Assembly (NCBI GenBank): GCA_021798655.1
Contig: JAJZFE010000510.1
Location: forward strand, 1-5,044
Reading direction: 5' to 3'
DNA from: Acidobacteriota bacterium
GTDB taxonomy: Bacteria > Acidobacteriota > Terriglobia > Terriglobales > Acidobacteriaceae
DNA length: 5,044 bases
This document shows positions 4,458-5,044 of the stretch, piece by piece (the stretch's first letter is position 1; each line of letters opens with the position of its first letter). The notes under the pieces are model-generated. The model searched no databases, had not been told where the DNA came from, and was given only the letters and a program-made list of their open reading frames with translations. The translations under genes and the position numbers were made by a program.

Positions 4458-5044
4458 ACGCCCCCTCCAGCACCACCCCCCACACCGCGCCCACCCGCCT
4501 CTGGCGCGTCTCCTCGCTCGTCCTCATCACTCTTCCCTGGCTCGTCCTCCAGCTCGGCGGCCTCTTCCGCCCCGGCCTCCTCGACGACGTCGACTCCATC
4601 TACATCCAGGTCGCCCGCGAGATGCTCCAGCGCCACGACTTCGTCACCCCCACCATCGACGGCATCCGCTTCTTCGACAAGCCGCCCCTCATGTACTGGA
4701 TGGCCGCCGGCTCCATGCACCTCTTCGGCGTCCACGACTGGGCCGCGCGCCTGCCCCTCGCCCTCGGCGTCCTCGCCCTCCTCTTCGCCGTCTACGCCCT
4801 CGGCATCCGCCTCTACGCCACCATCTCCCCCAACGCCGCCCCCGACCGCGCCGGCCTCTACGCCGCCCTCGCCCTCGCCACCTCCCTCGGCCCCTACCTC
4901 TACACCCGCTTCTACATCCCGGACATCCTCATCGCTCTCTGGATGACGCTCTCCGTCCACCTCTTCCTCATCGCCCTCGACCGCCTCCGCGACGGCCGCG
5001 CCACCCTCGTCCCCATGCTCGGCTTCGCCGCCGTCATGGCCCTC
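4454..5044 (+). CDS. Second ArnT/PMT-like membrane glycosyltransferase, truncated by window end
   Basis: An open frame runs from ATG at 4454 to the window edge, 197 codons without a stop. Its ATG overlaps the TGA of the preceding gene (ATGA), which implies translational coupling in one operon. The N-terminal helix (about 20-38) is followed by LLDDVDSIYIQ (D44, D45, D47), DFVT (62-65), DKPPLMYW (75-82) and TRFYIPD (151-157), matching the same landmarks in the upstream enzyme. Over the 50 residues starting at LLDD I count 27 identities with the upstream protein, so the two are paralogs. Further membrane segments are visible to the end of the fragment. Codon use is extremely C-ending: 33 of 35 Leu codons are CTC. 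Expected role: sugar transfer from a lipid-linked donor at the periplasmic face; the acceptor is unknown. Only about a third of a usual-length protein is present. Confidence 0.88.
   Translation, partial: MNAPSSTTPHTAPTRLWRVSSLVLITLPWLVLQLGGLFRPGLLDDVDSIYIQVAREMLQRHDFVTPTIDGIRFFDKPPLMYWMAAGSMHLFGVHDWAARLPLALGVLALLFAVYALGIRLYATISPNAAPDRAGLYAALALATSLGPYLYTRFYIPDILIALWMTLSVHLFLIALDRLRDGRATLVPMLGFAAVMAL

Overview
The window is GC-rich, gene-dense chromosomal DNA from a bacterium. The protein families and their style fit a member of the Acidobacteriota (Terriglobia-like): a Ppx/GppA phosphatase with an HD-like C-terminal part, a stand-alone SixA-type phosphatase, and paired ArnT/PMT-like membrane glycosyltransferases. 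That placement is an inference from sequence style, not a search result. No mobile element, CRISPR array, tRNA or rRNA was seen.

Layout: (1) the last 34 codons of a plus-strand gene (possibly a methyltransferase) end at 106. (2) A gap of 185 bases follows, most of it a degenerate heptanucleotide tandem array (about 134-286) that stops five bases before the next start codon. (3) A plus-strand SixA-like histidine phosphatase runs 292-843. (4) A minus-strand Ppx/GppA exopolyphosphatase runs 2402 down to 795 and converges on sixA, with a 49-bp overlap of the two 3' ends. It carries a lysine-rich pentapeptide repeat encoded by a 15-bp tandem repeat. (5) A 126-bp divergent intergenic region (2403-2528) holds the ppx ribosome binding site and an operator-like palindrome. 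(6) Two tandem plus-strand glycosyltransferase genes follow, 2529-4457 and 4454 to beyond the window end. They are joined by an ATGA stop/start overlap and are paralogous.

Working together: SixA and Ppx/GppA are both phosphohydrolases (phosphohistidine; polyphosphate or pppGpp), and the pairing suggests a small phosphate or stringent-response related locus. The two glycosyltransferases are polytopic inner-membrane enzymes of the type that uses polyprenyl-phosphate sugars to modify lipid or envelope glycans. Their link to the phosphatases may be only a shared divergent promoter region.

The least ordinary signals are the heptad array abutting sixA, the antisense 3' overlap with its altered codon use, the Lys-pentad insertion in Ppx, and a strong strand-dependent switch of synonymous codons (NNC in plus-strand genes, NNG in the minus-strand gene). 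I found no convincing evidence of a wholly new multi-gene system in these 5 kb.
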